From NCBI GenBank assembly GCA_030560485.1, contig JAKTTS010000244.1, positions 1 to 22,668 on the forward strand: a DNA stretch of 22,668 nucleotides, given 5' to 3'. A model generated the notes under the pieces. The model did no database searches and was not told the DNA's origin. It worked only from the letters and a program-made list of their open reading frames with translations. The position numbers and the translations under genes were made by a program. Shown in pieces: positions 1 through 7,876 of the stretch (positions within the stretch are counted from its first letter, which is position 1; every line of letters starts with the position of its first letter). This DNA comes from Ascoidea tarda (nom. inval.). Its lineage: Eukaryota; Ascomycota; Saccharomycetes; Ascoideales; Ascoideaceae.

Positions 1-54
<54 letters not shown>
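1..54. repeat. ATT trinucleotide microsatellite at the window edge
   Basis: A pure TTA/ATT array of about 18 units runs from the first base of the window and probably continues beyond it. On the minus strand it could be read as poly-Asn (AAT), as in other genes here, but no start codon or conserved flank supports a coding role, so it is recorded only as a microsatellite. Confidence 0.95.
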
Positions 55-55
<1 letters not shown>

Positions 56-783
56 GTTTTATTATAGAAATGTTACTTCTATTAATAATCGTTAAGAATC
101 TAATTGATAATTAATTAAAGGTGAGGTGATTGATTGAAGCCGAGTATTATATTACAGAAAAGTGAAGTGAATTATTATTATTATGAAATCATTTTAGTGT
201 GAAACAAATAAAAGAAAGAGATCTGAATAATAGTAAACTGGAATGAAAAAAAGAAACAGTAATAAAAGAAAATTCGAATAAGCCCTCAGATCTATAACAA
301 ATGAGGTATTAAGATATTAATAATAGTATTGATAATATTAATATTAATATCAATAGTAATAATAATTATAGTGATAGTGATAGTGATAGTGATTATAACA
401 TAAAACATAATGTTGAGAATTACAAAAGAATAAAGTTAAAGAAAAGAAAGAGAGATCGATTTTTAGATTGATTGATTGATTATGTAAAAGATGAATAGAA
501 AAGATAGTAATATTATATAGAATATTATGAAATGTTAAATGTAGAGAGAGCAAGATAGGATAATTCTGTATGGGGTAATTGATATTAAGATATCGGAGAT
601 GATAATAAAGTTGAAGATGTACAGTTAAGGATTACGGTATAGAAGAGAGCAACATGAATAAAATTAAAGTCAACCATCGATAAAGGAGATGAATGATGTG
701 GATAATATAATTTAAAAAAGATAGAATACATATAGGTAAATAAGAAATAAGAAACAGAAGAATAGATGAATGAGTAGGTTTTA
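55..783. other. AT-rich non-coding region, left edge
   Basis: About 730 bases downstream of the minus-strand Asn-rich gene. It holds several simple repeats, including nearly four copies of GTGATA at 371-394 and a GATT run near 466-482. Open frames here are short, T-rich on translation and match no family I know. I see no tRNA-like cloverleaf and no gene. The 3' untranslated region of the neighbouring gene should lie near its right end. Confidence 0.6.
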
Positions 784-1707
784 TTAAAGCGATCTTTTGT
801 TTCTGAAGAATTTAGTTGTAAAAGAGAATTTTCTTTCATGATGAGAAGAATTCGATTGAGGTATCGTTACATGAGGATTTAATTTACACAATTTCTCTAT
901 CAAGATGTGTCTTAAATTGATATATAAAAACTGATTATTATCATTGATGTTGTTATTGTTATTAATATTAGGGTTATTGTTATTGTTATTGTTATTGTTA
1001 TTGTTATTGTTATTATCTGGTGAGCGATTGAAATTTGTTATTATATTATATTTTTTGATGAATTTTTGGTAAACATCCAATAAATTTTTATTATTTGTAT
1101 TAATCAAGATCTTTTTGAGATAGATTAGTATTTTTTCGTCATTAGTTAGCATGAAATTTCTTTGAATTTGAAATTGGCTGAATATGGCATCTAGTGTATC
1201 AAAGATATTTACAATATCAGAATAGTCACGAATTTGAAAATGGTTTATGTTAAAAGTAGATAGGATTTGATATAAAGTTGATTCGTTGTCGTAAATGTAG
1301 TTGTTGATGAATTTTTTGCTTATAATTTTATAGATAAAAGCGGGATGTAGATGTTGAAACGAATAGGGATAGTTGTTGTTATTAATTGAGGACAAAATCT
1401 TTTGTTGAAATATCTTGAAATTGAATAGTTCTATGGGGTTTACAGGCTGATAGGTCTCATTTAGGAAGGAATCGGTTGGCAATTTCAATTCCTTTGAAAG
1501 ATCAATGATATCCTGTCTCCAGAGAAAGATTGTGGGATGGTTGGTTTCCTGGTTGATATTAATGTTTCTGATTTTTGTAGTGGAGGACATGAACTGGTTG
1601 AGAAGAAGAACCTTTTCGTTAGATAAGTGCTTGGTGATTTTGTACTGGCGAATGAGAGTGTTGGAGAGAGCAGAGGAGGTATCAAGAATGGGAGCACTAA
1701 TATTCAT
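784..1707 (-). CDS. Asn-rich protein of unknown function
   Basis: A 307-residue open frame whose function I do not recognise. The frame stays open upstream to 1938 without another ATG, and that extra part translates to a Cys/Phe/Ser-rich string encoded by repeats, so I place the start at the ATG at 1707. Residues 1 to about 230 look like an ordinary folded, largely helical protein with spaced hydrophobic residues and no obvious membrane segment. A poly-Asn stretch follows, encoded mainly by alternating AAC/AAT codons, and then a tail rich in Ser, Phe and basic residues. I found no CTG codon in it. It diverges from the DIG1-like gene, and TATAAATA on the minus strand near 1873-1880 is a candidate TATA box. 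The frame is probably a real gene because its composition is protein-like over about 230 residues, but it could be a fast-evolving member of a known family that I fail to recognise. Confidence 0.6.
   Translation of the reverse strand: MNISAPILDTSSALSNTLIRQYKITKHLSNEKVLLLNQFMSSTTKIRNININQETNHPTIFLWRQDIIDLSKELKLPTDSFLNETYQPVNPIELFNFKIFQQKILSSINNNNYPYSFQHLHPAFIYKIISKKFINNYIYDNESTLYQILSTFNINHFQIRDYSDIVNIFDTLDAIFSQFQIQRNFMLTNDEKILIYLKKILINTNNKNLLDVYQKFIKKYNIITNFNRSPDNNNNNNNNNNNNNNPNINNNNNINDNNQFLYINLRHILIEKLCKLNPHVTIPQSNSSHHERKFSFTTKFFRNKRSL
969..1014. repeat. TTATTG hexanucleotide array encoding poly-Asn
   Basis: About seven tandem copies of a TTATTG-type hexamer inside the unknown gene. Read on the minus strand they give alternating AAC and AAT codons, hence a pure Asn tract. 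The alternation points to replication slippage of a six-base unit rather than of a single codon. Confidence 0.85.
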
Positions 1708-1765
1708 GACAAACGTGGGAAAGAAAAAAGAGGACAAACGTGGGAAAGAAAAAAGAGGGCAAACG
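1708..1765. repeat. 25-bp tandem repeat abutting a start codon
   Basis: Two exact 25-base copies (1708-1732 and 1733-1757) and the start of a third lie directly against the ATG at 1707 of the minus-strand gene. On that gene's strand the unit is CT-rich with a CCACG core, so it would sit in the 5' leader or the proximal promoter. Confidence 0.85.
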
Positions 1766-2044
1766 AAAGTGAAAAAAGAAGTAGAGGAGTTACAGCAGCA
1801 GCAGCAGCAGGAGAACAATAGTGAGAAGGACAGAAGAGCTGAAATGTGGAACTCCAAAACAGACAGATATAGAGTATTTATAACCAGATATAAATAGTGG
1901 TGAGGGCATCTCCACCGTAGCACTGGAAAAGCTTCCACACCTCGAGAGAAGGATCCAGTGCTGAGGATCGCGAGCTAAATATAGCACAGGTATGCGGCTC
2001 ACTGTGGTGTCTGCGGCAGTGTGCGTGTGTTTAGAGTGTCACCT

Positions 2045-2051
2045 TGAAACA
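2045..2051 (+). promoter_or_regulatory. Ste12-type pheromone response element (distal)
   Basis: An exact TGAAACA, the core bound by Ste12 in Saccharomyces cerevisiae, about 550 bases before the DIG1-like start codon. A second exact copy lies nearer the gene. Binding in this species is inferred. Confidence 0.4.
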
Positions 2052-2490
2052 TGTGCGGGCTGAAGCATCCCCGTCGCCAGCGGGAGGGCAGACAGCGGGC
2101 AGCGCCGTTGCAAGGGCTAGCCCTGCAGTGGGCGGGAGGCGTCGATGGCCGACGTTTCAGGTCTGACTGTGCACGCCGCAAACCGCGCACATTCCGGCGG
2201 CGCGCGGTTTCAGCAGCTCCGTTGGGAAGCAGATATAATGCGGCAGAGGCAGCAGAAACAGCAGAAGCAGCAGAGGCAGTACGGTTCCTCCCGCAACAGA
2301 CAGGGGTGGTTTCGCAGCTGTGGGGTCTGCTGCTGCGTGTGCTTCCGCGCGTGCGTCCATTCTCCAGTCTTTCAAACAGCGAGCTCAGCTCTGTTTTAGC
2401 TGTACAGCTCTTTCCACCTTCTATTCTCTCTCTGCTTCGCTCCTCAGACAGTTACAACCTAATATTTAATACTCGATCTTCCTTTGCTTT

Positions 2491-2497
2491 TGTTTCA
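2491..2497 (-). promoter_or_regulatory. Ste12-type pheromone response element (proximal)
   Basis: TGTTTCA on the plus strand is the reverse complement of TGAAACA. It lies about 100 bases before the DIG1-like ATG, a usual distance for an activator site. Function is inferred from the S. cerevisiae consensus. Confidence 0.45.
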
Positions 2498-2595
2498 CTT
2501 TCAGGATTTGGCATCCTGCTGCTTTTTTCTTTTCTCTCTCTGCTCGCTCTCTTTTTGCTTCTCTCTGCCATCGCCAAAGCCATATATATTCCACC

Positions 2596-3339
2596 ATGTC
2601 TTCTCAGATCAAAAACCTCTCTCTCAATTCTCTCGCAGATACCTCTGCTGCTCTGGCCTCTCTGTCTCCCGATACCTCACCTGCAAACGATACCCAATCC
2701 AACGACTTTAAAAAAAAGGACCTATCCATTAACCTCTCCGATATCTCTAATATTACTAATACGAACACTCTCACTACATTTTCAACTCCAGCTCCAACTG
2801 CTTCCAGAAATTCTCTCAAACCCTCTTCCACTCTCACCTCTTCAGACAACATCAAAAAACAAACCATTGTCATACCAAATAACAACACCTTGAAGCCATC
2901 CATGGAGTCTTACGCTATCCAATGTCTATCACCAGGCCTTCCAAGTCTAAGTGCCGAAAGGCAACAAACGCTATATTTATCAAAATCTATTGAAGCCAAC
3001 CAAAGAAAACTAATCCAAAGGAGAAAAACCGGTAATACCCCAATCAACCCCAATTTTCCCATAAATTCTTCAATTAAAAATATCCCACTTACTTCAAATA
3101 ATCTTTTATCCTCTAAAATTCCTCCTCCAATCATAATATCTTCTCCTAATTCTTCCATTTCTATTTCCACCTCCATTTCCAACTCCATGTCCTCCTCCAG
3201 TTCTTCAAACCATAAAAAGAGACCTTTATCTGAAATATCAGATGATACTGACCTCAAAACAACTATTTCCAATAAAAATAAAAACAATAAAAATAATGAC
3301 GATAATAATGATAACAATAACAATACCAAAGATAATAAC

Positions 3340-3383
<44 letters not shown>

Positions 3384-4875
3384 CAATAATATTAACAATA
3401 ATATTAACAATAATATTAATGGTAATGATAACGACAACCTGGACGTCGATATGGACTTCCAACTCGATCCCAAAACACTCCCCAGTTCTAATAAATCCCC
3501 AACAAAAAAACAAAAATCAATCTCTGCATCTGCAACTCCAACTACAGCCACATCCACTGCAAATAACATCTCCGAAAGATTAAAAAGAGCTGATAACATC
3601 ACTCATCTAACCTCCAGGTTGAAAAACTCTTCCTTTACAAAAAACCTAAAAAGAAGAAAACCCCCTCCAGCTCCAATCAACATCCAACTAGCCTCAAATG
3701 CTTCCTTTCAGAACCCTTTAATACGCTCGGCTCCAATTCTTAAAAACCACTCTTCTTTAAACTTTCTTCCTCAAAATATCCCCAAATCCTCAATTTTCAA
3801 TAATAACGATACTAACGACACCACTAATAATTCTAACACCGCCAAAGATAAAAAAAATAATACAAATAATACAAATAATAATAATACTAAAAACCCCCTC
3901 CCTTCTTTATCAAATCCATTGCTTCAGAACCTTCAAAACCTTCAAAATCCCTTGACTGCTTCCCTAAAAAACTACCCCAACTTCAACCCTTTTGTTGCTC
4001 CATTAAATTCCTCCATACCTCCTCCTTCTGCTTTTAATCAGAATTTCTTTAATTCTCCTCGTTTTGCTAATTTTCCTCCGAATATAAACCTTAAAAATCT
4101 TAAAAATAACCCTTACTACTATTATTCTCATCCCTTTTTTCTGGCCTTCTACAACCAATCTGCAAATAGATTAAATCACAGCCTATCAATCAACTCTCCT
4201 TACGCTGCTCCTTCTCCTTATTTACAAGCCCCTCAAACCTCAATCCCTTCTTCTAATAATTACCAATACCAATATTTTAGAAACAAAAAAAATATTCCTC
4301 TCAATTCCATTAAAAACTTTTCCAAATCGTCAAATATAAACAAATCCAAACTACTTTCAACTCCACAAAACTCTTCGATCAAATCTCTCAAAAACCCAAA
4401 CACTCCTCATGTCACTGATGTCTTTCCAGGAGAATTTACAAGAATTGCTCCTTTAAGTGTGCAGCCCTTATCTGCAAAGGAAGAATTTTTTGACATAAAT
4501 CGTAATCGTAATCAAAAAAATAATAATACCGATAATAAAAACAATACTAATCTGAAACAAAAATCTGGCAGCCCATTATCCGATCAAGAGAATTCAATCA
4601 ATAATGAACCCTTAAAAGAAGAAGATGAAGAAAATGACGATGATGATGACGTCGAACAAAAAGCAATTGAAGACGATGCTGAATTTGTGACGAGCGAAAA
4701 TATCATTGAAAATGATTCAAATGCTTTATTTGATACTGACGTCAAAGGAGAAATTAAAATTGGCTCCGATAAATTTGAATTCGAATTTTGTAAAACAGGT
4801 GATAATAAGTTAGATAAAGACAAATTTATTCAGCATTGTAATAATGTTTGGTCTTTATACTCTAATTATGTGTAA
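2596..4875 (+). CDS. DIG1: Dig1/Dig2-like repressor of the Ste12 transcription factor
   Basis: Dig1 and Dig2 bind and inhibit Ste12 in the nucleus and are released by Fus3/Kss1 MAP kinase phosphorylation in mating and filamentous growth. This 759-residue protein matches the family in order. A basic motif LKRRKPPPAPIN at about 349-361 resembles the KRGRVPAPLN segment of Dig1. A Tyr/Pro-rich NPYYYYSHP region follows, then an IAPLSVQPLSAKEEFF segment like the RPADMIPAEEYHF part of Dig1. The C-terminal domain at about 718-759 contains GEIKIGSDKFEFEF and a CNNVW, matching Dig1 GEIRLSSHIFAFEF and CNKVW. The rest is low complexity, with poly-Asn near 233-275 and an acidic block near 675-695. S. cerevisiae Dig1 is 452 residues, so this one is much longer through Asn/Ser expansions. 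The start ATG is preceded by ACC. At least four CTG codons occur, all in variable segments. Many SP/TP sites suit MAPK control. The recognition rests on remembered family sequence. Confidence 0.85.
3331..3423. repeat. AAT-rich repeat encoding poly-Asn in DIG1
   Basis: A run of AAT codons followed by AAT/ATT/AAC variants inside the DIG1-like gene, encoding an almost uninterrupted Asn tract. It explains the long antisense and shifted open frames over the same stretch, which translate to poly-Ile or poly-Leu and are artefacts. Confidence 0.9.
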
Positions 4876-5255
4876 TAAATAACTTCAGTGATTTCATTAT
4901 ATGTATATTTTTTTTTCAGTTTTTATACTTGTTATTTAATTTCTTTGATGTTCCTCTAATATTTCAATTATTTTTAATTAGAAGATTGTTATTTACAGAT
5001 AATTTTTTTTTTTCCCTTTTATTTTCATTTTCTCAATTATTTCTTATTTTGATTGTTTTTAGCACTTTCATCGTTTTTATGTTCTATAATCTTTAGTTCT
5101 GTTATTCAGTTTTCTAATATAATTTTCTGCCATCATAATAAATATAATTCATTTAATTAATATATTTCTTCTTCCTCTCTCTATATTTATATTTATATTT
5201 ATATATATTTATAAATTTATAAATATAATTGAAAATCTTTACATTTACCATTACA
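4876..5255. other. Convergent 3' region between DIG1 and PRE3
   Basis: This 380-bp AT-rich spacer lies between two gene ends that face each other. T-rich tracts follow the DIG1 stop codon. Alternating TATA/TTTATA sequence at about 5180-5228 resembles yeast 3'-end efficiency elements and could serve both transcripts. No gene seen. Confidence 0.6.
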
Positions 5256-5933
5256 TTAGATTTCATGGTTTTTTGGAACTAAATAAGTCTCCTCAGGGAA
5301 AAAAACTAGTCTTTCAATATCGTCTTTAGTTAATAAAACCATTCTTATAACGCCACCAGAACTTCCATCCCATTTTATTGCCTGCGCTAACGAATGCTTA
5401 ATGAAATTGATTGCTTCGTCTTTTTCCATATCTTTCTTGAAATGTTCATTACAATAACCATATATGTAACTAGATCCGGATCCAGCAATTGAAAAATCTT
5501 GCTTATGTAAAGAACCCCCAAGAGGTATGGAGTAAACTTCGCCCTTTCCGGTAGATTCATTAAACCCAGCACATATAATACCAGCTGTCAAACGATCTTT
5601 ATTTGTATAACACAATTCCTGGAATATTGAAGCAGCATCTTTGACTGAGGGGCCCTTTTGGAAATTTAGTTGAGCTTGGTGCAAACTCAAATAATATGTG
5701 ACAATATCAGCAATTGCCTGTGTATCAGCAGCAGAACCAGATCTGCAACACCAGATCTTGTTATGAACCTGGGTTAACTTATCAGTTACTCTATTGGCAA
5801 TGTACGAACCAGTTGTTGTTCTAGAATCAGCACCTAAAATAACACCATCCTTGAAAGTAACAGCCATAATGGAGGTACCAAGGTTAACCTCGCCCTTTTT
5901 CAAATGATTGATATCAACGTTAATGCCATTCAT
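5256..5933 (-). CDS. PRE3: 20S proteasome catalytic subunit beta-1
   Basis: Encodes the caspase-like (post-acidic) catalytic subunit of the 20S proteasome core. It is 225 residues long; the S. cerevisiae Pre3 that I recall is closely similar throughout. The propeptide MNGINVDINHLKKGEVNLG ends in Gly19, and autocatalytic cleavage would expose Thr20 as the N-terminal nucleophile (Thr1 of the mature subunit). The usual features are present: Asp and Arg of GADSRTTTG, the conserved Lys of VTDKL, the RSGSAADTQAIAD segment, and the GSGSSYIYGYCNEHF and KWDGSSGGVIRMV motifs that complete the active site. The start is the only ATG consistent with the propeptide. I found no intron and no CTG codon. The gene diverges from the complex I gene across 516 bp that contains a PACE-like Rpn4 site. 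Confidence 0.98.
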   Translation of the reverse strand: MNGINVDINHLKKGEVNLGTSIMAVTFKDGVILGADSRTTTGSYIANRVTDKLTQVHNKIWCCRSGSAADTQAIADIVTYYLSLHQAQLNFQKGPSVKDAASIFQELCYTNKDRLTAGIICAGFNESTGKGEVYSIPLGGSLHKQDFSIAGSGSSYIYGYCNEHFKKDMEKDEAINFIKHSLAQAIKWDGSSGGVIRMVLLTKDDIERLVFFPEETYLVPKNHEI

Positions 5934-6019
5934 TGTAGTTTATAATGTGTAATTGACAAACCTGAGAGAAGAAAGAAATTGTGATTGAAGTTTGAGCTGA
6001 GCAGTTTCGAGTTGGTCAT

Positions 6020-6028
6020 CTTGCCACT
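6020..6028 (-). promoter_or_regulatory. PACE-like Rpn4 site upstream of PRE3
   Basis: AGTGGCAAG on the PRE3 strand, about 90 bases before its ATG, matches seven of nine bases of the S. cerevisiae proteasome-associated control element GGTGGCAAA bound by Rpn4. The position and the gene type fit, but the match is imperfect and Rpn4 motifs differ among yeasts. Confidence 0.4.
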
Positions 6029-6278
6029 TTTGTTCACTTCTATCCACCACCATATCTAAGAGCTCTCCACGATAAAACACTGAAAACGTGACAAACATCA
6101 TACTAAACAGCAAAGCTCCGACCTCAGTATAATATATATCACATGGTCAGAATAGTGACGAGGGATGAAGTTTTGCGCTCGTGATATGTTTGTATTACGA
6201 GGGCTGTTTTGTGTGAGCTGTGTCATCTGATTGAGACATCCGAGGTGCATCACGGTTTGCAGCACTGAAACGGAGTTG

Positions 6279-6288
6279 ATTGGCCAAT
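6279..6288. promoter_or_regulatory. Palindromic double CCAAT box
   Basis: ATTGGCCAAT is a perfect ten-base palindrome giving a CCAAT box on each strand. It lies about 160 bases before the complex I gene. CCAAT is bound by the Hap2/3/5 complex, which drives respiratory genes in yeasts. The use here is inferred from position and gene type. Confidence 0.5.
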
Positions 6289-6449
6289 AAGCGCAGCGGA
6301 AATACTAATTACTATGGAATATTTCAACACTGGATAAAAATATCAGTGTATCAGTGTAAAGAAGGATATAGTAACAGTGGGACAGTCAAAAAATTAGTGT
6401 AGCAGTATCATAGAATAATAATATAGTATAATATAATATCAGAGCCAGG

Positions 6450-7220
6450 ATGTTTTTGATTCGCAGACAACTTTCCAATTCCTTACCTAGAATAATAAAG
6501 ACAAACTCTCCTTCATTTGTCCACAAATCTTTAAAAGGTTCTTTAGAGACTTCTTTATTGATCAAAAGAACTTCTATTATTTCAGTGCACAGAGACTCTC
6601 CAGATGATAATCCAGATATACCTTTTGAATTTAATGAGGAGAACAAAGTTCGTGCCAAAGAGATAATCGCCAAATATCCTTCTCAATATAAGAAAAGTGC
6701 TGTTATGCCATTATTAGATCTCGGTCAAAGACAAGTTGGTTTTACTTCTATCAGTGTGATGAACTATGTTGCCAAACTACTTGATATGCCACCAATGAGA
6801 GTTTACGAGGTTGCAACATTTTATACCATGTATAATAGACACCCAATGGGAAAATATAATATTCAAGTTTGCACAACAACTCCATGTCAACTATGCAATT
6901 CAGATTCAATTATGGAAACAATCACATCATATTTAAAAATCAAGCCAGGACAAACAACCCCCGACAAATTATTCACATTGCAAGAAGTTGAGTGTCTTGG
7001 TGCCTGTGCAAATGCACCAATGATTGCTATTAATGATGATTATTATGAAGATTTGACTTCTGAAAAAGTAGTGGAAATTTTAAAATCCTTCCAAGAGGGA
7101 AAACCTGCAGAAGCTGGCCCAGTCAGTGGTAGGAAATCAATTGAACCATTAAGTGGCCAAAAGATTTTGCTAAGTCCTGAACCAAATGATATTAGAAACT
7201 TCACCAGAAGTGATTTATAG
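6450..7220 (+). CDS. Mitochondrial complex I 24 kDa subunit (NDUFV2 family)
   Basis: A peripheral-arm subunit of NADH:ubiquinone oxidoreductase carrying the N1a 2Fe-2S cluster, acting next to the FMN subunit on the matrix side of the inner membrane. The 256-residue protein begins with a basic, Ser-rich, acid-poor leader ([20 protein letters not shown]) typical of a mitochondrial presequence. The thioredoxin-like iron-sulfur domain holds the four expected ligands: Cys141 and Cys146 (CTTTPC) and Cys182 and Cys186 (CLGAC). Family hallmarks such as the [15 protein letters not shown] segment are intact, and the length is normal for fungi. The gene shows that the organism kept complex I, unlike Saccharomyces and its close relatives. 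The commonly used names are NUO24 or NDUFV2, so I leave the symbol empty. I found no CTG codon. Confidence 0.97.
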   Translation: MFLIRRQLSNSLPRIIKTNSPSFVHKSLKGSLETSLLIKRTSIISVHRDSPDDNPDIPFEFNEENKVRAKEIIAKYPSQYKKSAVMPLLDLGQRQVGFTSISVMNYVAKLLDMPPMRVYEVATFYTMYNRHPMGKYNIQVCTTTPCQLCNSDSIMETITSYLKIKPGQTTPDKLFTLQEVECLGACANAPMIAINDDYYEDLTSEKVVEILKSFQEGKPAEAGPVSGRKSIEPLSGQKILLSPEPNDIRNFTRSDL

Positions 7221-7876
7221 TTTCATTATTAGTTACAATAAAACCACAATAAAAAAATCAAAATGATAATTAAAATCAATTGAAATTAACAATAAAAAAA
7301 ATAAAAAAATGCACACATTGATAAAATGCAGCCTGATATTAACTCAGTTAGATCAAATAATTCATCCTATTTAATGATTTCTATACTATTTCTTTCTACC
7401 TACTTTCTTATCTCTATTTATCTATATTTTTTTCTTCTTAATCTATTGTTTATTTAGTTGTCTACAACGTGTTGAATTTCTAGCAGCGTTTATATCTCAT
7501 ATCTAGTTTATATATTCAGTTTATAAATTAATCAACTCCCATATTTATTATTCACTAAGATTGATTCTTATTCATATTCCACTCGCTTTTTCCCAACCCG
7601 CTCACATTGCCAAACGTTTTTTTTTCGTACCGGATCTGTGAAATTCAAAAAATGACAGCACTTCACATAATCTTTTTAGAACTAAAATTACTTTAGAAAT
7701 TCAGCCCAATATCAATACCAGCTCTAGAAATATTATATCCATTTTTTGTTTCGCTGTCATTGTTAATTTTTTTTGGTTCCTTTGTCTTTTGTTTTTGGTT
7801 CCTTAATTTGTGATATTTTTTTTATTGTTGCTTCATTTTGGTTTGTTAGATAATCGAGTATTCGTAACAATTGAAA
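7221..7876. other. Intergenic region between the complex I gene and SAC1
   Basis: These 656 bases between two plus-strand genes hold A-rich sequence with AATAAA-like words just after the first stop codon (7240-7310), which suit a polyadenylation region. Long T-rich tracts follow before SAC1 (7610-7850), typical of nucleosome-poor yeast promoters. No conserved coding or RNA gene seen. Confidence 0.6.

Larger units (their letters stand above)
1708..2595. other. Divergent promoter region between unknown gene and DIG1
   Basis: This 888-bp spacer is strongly GC-rich between about 2000 and 2360, in sharp contrast to the AT-rich DNA around it. It contains the 25-bp repeat, a CAG run near 1793-1811, an imperfect purine/CAG repeat near 2238-2278 and two exact TGAAACA-type elements. 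Long open frames here, for example 2051-2893 on the plus strand, have no ATG-anchored conserved content and look like by-products of GC-rich or repeated DNA. Confidence 0.6.
5934..6449. other. Divergent promoter region between PRE3 and the complex I gene
   Basis: This 516-bp spacer should hold both promoters. It contains a PACE-like site on the PRE3 side and a palindromic double CCAAT box on the complex I side. Its middle is less AT-rich than the surroundings. An AT-rich stretch (6409-6440) directly precedes the complex I gene start. No coding potential seen. Confidence 0.65.

Noticed and set aside
1784-2002. Minus-strand frame and the upstream part of the unknown gene to 1938
   Set aside because: It starts at GTG, has Cys runs from a CAG repeat and overlaps the probable promoter.
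2051-2893. 280-residue plus-strand open frame overlapping the start of DIG1
   Set aside because: It has no conserved content, its first part is GC-rich promoter DNA and its second part is a shifted frame of DIG1.
2910-3602. 230-residue antisense frame inside DIG1
   Set aside because: It is antisense to the poly-Asn and Ser-rich coding sequence, which gives poly-Leu/Ile and Glu on the other strand.
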